From: Methanomicrobiales archaeon
GTDB lineage: Archaea > Halobacteriota > Methanomicrobia > Methanomicrobiales > JACTUA01
Direction: 5' to 3'
Assembly (NCBI GenBank): GCA_028678555.1
Contig: JAJRDF010000047.1
Coordinates: forward strand, 1-8,791
DNA: 8,791 nucleotides
The notes beneath the pieces are model-generated. The model made no database searches, was not told the origin of the DNA, and worked only from the letters and a program-made list of their open reading frames with translations. Made by a program: the position numbers and the translations under genes. Below are positions 6,506 to 8,791 of this stretch, piece after piece (position 1 is the first letter of the stretch; every line of letters starts with the position of its first letter).

Positions 6506-6567
6506 ATCCTCACTACGGTGACGGGAGGGGGCGGAGCCCTCTCCCGTTCCCACCCTCATGAAGATAG
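6506..6567 (+). repeat. Intergenic G-rich palindromic repeat, copy 3
   Basis: Starts with ATCCTCAC (6506-6513). The inner arms CGGGAGGGGGC (6522-6532) and GCCCTCTCCCG (6536-6546) form an 11-bp stem with one G-U pair and a GGA loop. It then continues TTCCCACCCTCATGAAGATAG (split at 6546/6547), parallel to the right half of copy 1. It lies between two convergent genes, where a bidirectional transcript end would be expected. The rest of the gap (6568-6689) shows no gene or RNA that I can recognise. Confidence 0.7.
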
Positions 6568-6689
6568 GTCGCCAAGCTCTTGCAGCCCCCAGCCAGCCGC
6601 ATCGGTTGTGACGGGTGAGAAGTCCGGTAGCGAGACCTGAGGGGACGGTGGTGAGTGGCCGCGGAGAGCCGAATCGTGTTCACGCAGCC

Positions 6690-8189
6690 TCACATCCCGC
6701 CGTGGAACCGCCGCAGGAACTCCTCCGCCGCCTCCCGGTGCGCTTTCCGCACGTCAGGCTTCAGGTGCTCCCAGGTCTTTACCATCATGATCGTCCGGGG
6801 ATTTTTCGCCAGCACCTGCCGGTGCACGTCCACGAACCGCCAGAAGAGGCCGTCCCAGACGGGGCACCAGTCCCCTTCGGGATAATTGGACATCCGGCGC
6901 AGGTAGTTGGAACCGGAGATGTAGGGCTTCGTGTTCATGAGGCCGCCGTCGGCGTACTGGGACATGCCAAACACGTTAGGCACCATCACCCAGTCGTAGG
7001 AGTCCACGAAGAGCTCCATGAACCAGCGGTACACGTCGTCGGGGTGGATGCCGGAAAGGAGCATGAAGTTCCCGAGAACCATCAGCCGCTCGATGTGGTG
7101 GGCAAATCCGTTCCGGTACACCCGCCGGATCACGTCGTCCACGGGGAGGACCCCGGTGCTGGCCGTGTAGAGCGAGGGGGGCAGCCCCTTTGTGTAGCCC
7201 CAGAAGTTGCTCTTCCGCTGCCGTTCCCCTGCCACCACGTAGACCGCCCGGATGAACTCCCGCCACCCGATCATCTGCCGGATGAACCCCTCCAGCGAGT
7301 TCAGGGGCACGTCGTGCTCCGCTGCGTGCGCGAGGGTGGCATTCACCACCTGCTTCGGGGTGAGGAGCCCGATGTTGAGGAGGGGAGAAAGGAGCGAGTG
7401 AAAGAGGTAGGGCTCGTCCCTGTGGATGGCGTCCTCGTAGGTGCCGAAGAAGGCCAGCCTGTGTTCAAGGAAGTCACGGAGCCAGATCTCGGCATCCCCG
7501 TGGGTCACCGGCCAGGGGAAGGGGGTGTCGTCGCCGGGCGCGTGGGGGAAATGCTCCTTCACATAGGTCCGTGCTTCATGGACGTATCCGGTATCAGCGA
7601 TCTCCGGAATTGGCGGTGGCGAGAGGCCGCGGGGCAGGGGCTCCCGGTTGGAGGTGTCGAAGGTCCACCGCCCGCCCCGGGGTTTCCCGTCCTCCATGAG
7701 AATACCCGTTGCCTTCCGGCGGGCCACGTAGAACTGCGTCAGGGAGTAGCGGGAGAGATGGGAAAAGTACTGCATCACCTCTTTCCGGTCCAGGAGGAAA
7801 AGGGGGGTCTCGCCCACCACCGGGTCTATCCCCCGGGCCGCAGCCTCCCGGAGGATCTCCCCCTCCAGGGGCTGGTCGCAGGGGTCGGTGAAGTGGACCC
7901 GTCCGATGCCCTGCCCCTTCAGGACATCCAGCATCGCGGGAACCGTCCCTGCGGTGGCATGGTCCAGGTACGTCACCCGGTACTTTTCCCGCTCCAGCCG
8001 CTCCCGGTACGCCTGCATCGTCGCCCGGTGCAGGATCAGCTTCTGCCGGTGGAACCGGAACGCCGAGAAGTACCGGCCCGCCTCCACGAGATACACCGGC
8101 AGGTCCTTCCGGAGCTGCGGGTGGTCCCGGAAGAGCTGGGGGGGCAGTACCAGCACTGCCTCGCCTGTCCCCACAACCTTATCTTTCAT
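6690..8189 (-). CDS. Cryptochrome/photolyase family protein, PhrB/FeS-BCP group, lacking cluster cysteines
   Basis: Flavoprotein of 499 residues in the deoxyribodipyrimidine photolyase-related group (COG3046), whose characterised members repair (6-4) photoproducts with light. The N-terminal alpha/beta antenna domain (about 10-130) has the family's LVEAGRYFSAFRFHRQKLILHRATM stretch (34-58, broken here by no gap). The C-terminal FAD helical domain shows IGWREFIRAVY (307-317), AHHIERLMVLGNF (363-375), DWVMVPNVFGMSQYADGG (399-416) and KPYISGSNYLRRMSNY (421-436). The only cysteines are C104 and C442. PhrB-type proteins bind a [4Fe-4S] cluster through four cysteines in the C-terminal half, so the cluster should be absent. 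C442 in WCPVWDGLFW corresponds to the last of them. The start is ATG 8189. It is transcribed toward the membrane kinase gene (convergent). Confidence 0.9.
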   Translation of the reverse strand: MKDKVVGTGEAVLVLPPQLFRDHPQLRKDLPVYLVEAGRYFSAFRFHRQKLILHRATMQAYRERLEREKYRVTYLDHATAGTVPAMLDVLKGQGIGRVHFTDPCDQPLEGEILREAAARGIDPVVGETPLFLLDRKEVMQYFSHLSRYSLTQFYVARRKATGILMEDGKPRGGRWTFDTSNREPLPRGLSPPPIPEIADTGYVHEARTYVKEHFPHAPGDDTPFPWPVTHGDAEIWLRDFLEHRLAFFGTYEDAIHRDEPYLFHSLLSPLLNIGLLTPKQVVNATLAHAAEHDVPLNSLEGFIRQMIGWREFIRAVYVVAGERQRKSNFWGYTKGLPPSLYTASTGVLPVDDVIRRVYRNGFAHHIERLMVLGNFMLLSGIHPDDVYRWFMELFVDSYDWVMVPNVFGMSQYADGGLMNTKPYISGSNYLRRMSNYPEGDWCPVWDGLFWRFVDVHRQVLAKNPRTIMMVKTWEHLKPDVRKAHREAAEEFLRRFHGGM

Positions 8190-8225
8190 CCGCCATCCCT
8201 GATTACCCCCCTCACCTCAGAGCAC

Positions 8226-8231
8226 GATAAA
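8226..8231 (-). promoter_or_regulatory. TATA-type box for the photolyase-family gene
   Basis: On the minus strand CCTTTATCGTG places TTTATC 36 bases before the ATG at 8189, giving a short leader. The string matches the iron transporter promoter in 10 of 11 bases. Confidence 0.5.
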
Positions 8232-8272
8232 GGATAGGGCCGGTTACGGTGCACAGGACGCAGGGGAATGGG

Positions 8273-8284
8273 CCTGCCGGCAGG
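8273..8284. promoter_or_regulatory. 12-bp perfect palindrome upstream of the photolyase promoter
   Basis: CCTGCCGGCAGG is a perfect dyad about 41 bases upstream of the photolyase TATA box. It could be an operator, part of an RNA hairpin following the neighbouring minus-strand gene, or chance in G+C-rich DNA. A second dyad, GATCAC-G-GTGATC, lies at 8304-8316. Confidence 0.25.
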
Positions 8285-8333
8285 GGCATACCTTCAGCCG
8301 GAGGATCACGGTGATCACGGCAAAGAACGAGGG

Positions 8334-8339
8334 AAAAAA
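8334..8339 (-). terminator. Oligo-T terminator of the partial surface-protein gene
   Basis: Read on the minus strand, a run of six T (CCTTTTTTCCC) begins 22 bases after the stop codon at 8362. A T-tract soon after a gene end is the main archaeal termination signal, and no other run of this length occurs in the window. Confidence 0.5.
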
Positions 8340-8361
8340 GGATTGGTTCCCGGGCCCGCCG

Positions 8362-8791
8362 TCAGGTGAACCAGACCTTCAGCAGCATGTCGGAGGCAGA
8401 GTTGGTGTAGAAACTGGTCCCCCGGTAGTGATTTCCATCGGCATAGGGATTCCGGGAGTTCAGCGGGACGTAGTAGTAGTTCCTCAGGTCATAGGTGCCG
8501 GTATCCAGCACGACGTACAGGGGGCTCCCCGCAGTGAGGATCCCCTGCCGGTCAACAGATACCTCCACCCATACGGGGCTGGAGGAGCTGGTGGAAGTGA
8601 CCATGGCAGGAGTGATGGTGGCCGTGGCAAGGTCAGCACCCTTCAGCGAGGACCGCAGCCGGACCGTGATGGGCAGGGTGGGATTGCCCTTCCGGGCCAG
8701 GGACACGGCGATCTTGGTAATCCCGGTACCTGAGGCCTTGATGGACTGGGCCTGCTTCACGTAGGAGCTGCTGTATCCCAGGTAGGTGGAG
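8362..8791 (-). CDS. Partial secreted/surface protein, C-terminal beta-sandwich module (5' end outside window)
   Basis: The last 143 codons of a minus-strand gene that enters from beyond the right edge. The frame is open to the edge (STYLGYSSSYVKQAQSIKAS...), so the GTG at 8760 is internal, not a start. The visible protein alternates hydrophobic and polar residues like a jelly-roll or lectin-like domain: an opening Q..SIKASGTGITKIAVSL strand, a Ser/Thr-rich hairpin, PLYVVLDTGTYDLRNYYYV, then NPYADGNHYRGTSF and a final strand LLKVWFT. This layout resembles the C-terminal modules of many exported archaeal and bacterial proteins of the 'choice-of-anchor' sort. I recognise the pattern, not a named family. 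No membrane anchor or sorting motif follows the module. The protein's main function lies outside the window. Confidence 0.7.
   Translation of the reverse strand, partial: STYLGYSSSYVKQAQSIKASGTGITKIAVSLARKGNPTLPITVRLRSSLKGADLATATITPAMVTSTSSSSPVWVEVSVDRQGILTAGSPLYVVLDTGTYDLRNYYYVPLNSRNPYADGNHYRGTSFYTNSASDMLLKVWFT

Noticed and set aside
8203..8236. Possible fourth, inverted partial repeat copy upstream of the photolyase gene
   Set aside because: The minus strand shows CTATCCTTTATCG and a G-rich stretch, recalling the start of copy 1, but the CGGGAGGGGGC core is missing and the match is largely the TATA box.
6615..8237. Plus-strand open frame of 540 codons opposite the photolyase gene
   Set aside because: It is an antisense shadow: its translation is rich in His, Pro, Val and Gly with no domain pattern, while the opposite strand encodes a clear, full-length photolyase-family protein. 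Long antisense frames are expected at this G+C content.

Overview
The window looks like a chromosomal segment of a high-G+C methanogenic euryarchaeon, most likely of the order Methanomicrobiales (Methanoculleus or Methanofollis-like). This placement is inferred. It rests on gene content (archaeal 6-phospho-3-hexuloisomerase, M42 aminopeptidase, a DacZ-like diadenylate cyclase domain, an archaeal polyprenol/diacylglycerol kinase-like protein), on archaeal TATA-type boxes placed for leaderless or short-leader transcripts, and on GTG starts and GTGA overlaps. I see no rRNA, tRNA, CRISPR array, transposase or phage gene.

Layout. Positions 1-145 are non-coding apart from a possible gene tail and hold copy 1 of a G-rich palindromic repeat. 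A minus-strand gene (146-1027) encodes a ferritin-like/VIT membrane protein (MbfA-like iron transporter). Across a 171-bp divergent promoter region, a three-gene plus-strand operon follows: 6-phospho-3-hexuloisomerase (1199-1798), a class I PLP aminotransferase (1826-2926) and an M42 metallo-aminopeptidase (2923-3966). The last two overlap by 4 bases. A spacer with repeat copy 2 leads to a large signalling gene (4187-5848) with the order degenerate receiver - PAS - PAS - diadenylate cyclase. Next is a small membrane kinase-like gene (5912-6460). Repeat copy 3 sits between its end and the convergent minus-strand photolyase-family gene (6690-8189). The window closes with the 3' part of a minus-strand gene for an extracellular beta-sandwich-like protein (8362 to the edge).

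How the genes fit together: hexuloisomerase belongs to ribulose-5-phosphate formation by the reverse RuMP route. The aminotransferase and peptidase are general amino-acid/peptide metabolism. The iron, photolyase and c-di-AMP genes are stress or homeostasis functions but are not obviously one system.

The most interesting points are: the sensor-fused diadenylate cyclase, whose receiver domain has lost its phosphorylation site; the photolyase of the iron-sulfur (FeS-BCP/PhrB-like) family that has only two cysteines and so cannot hold the family's four-cysteine cluster; and a dispersed intergenic G-rich palindrome present in three diverged copies.
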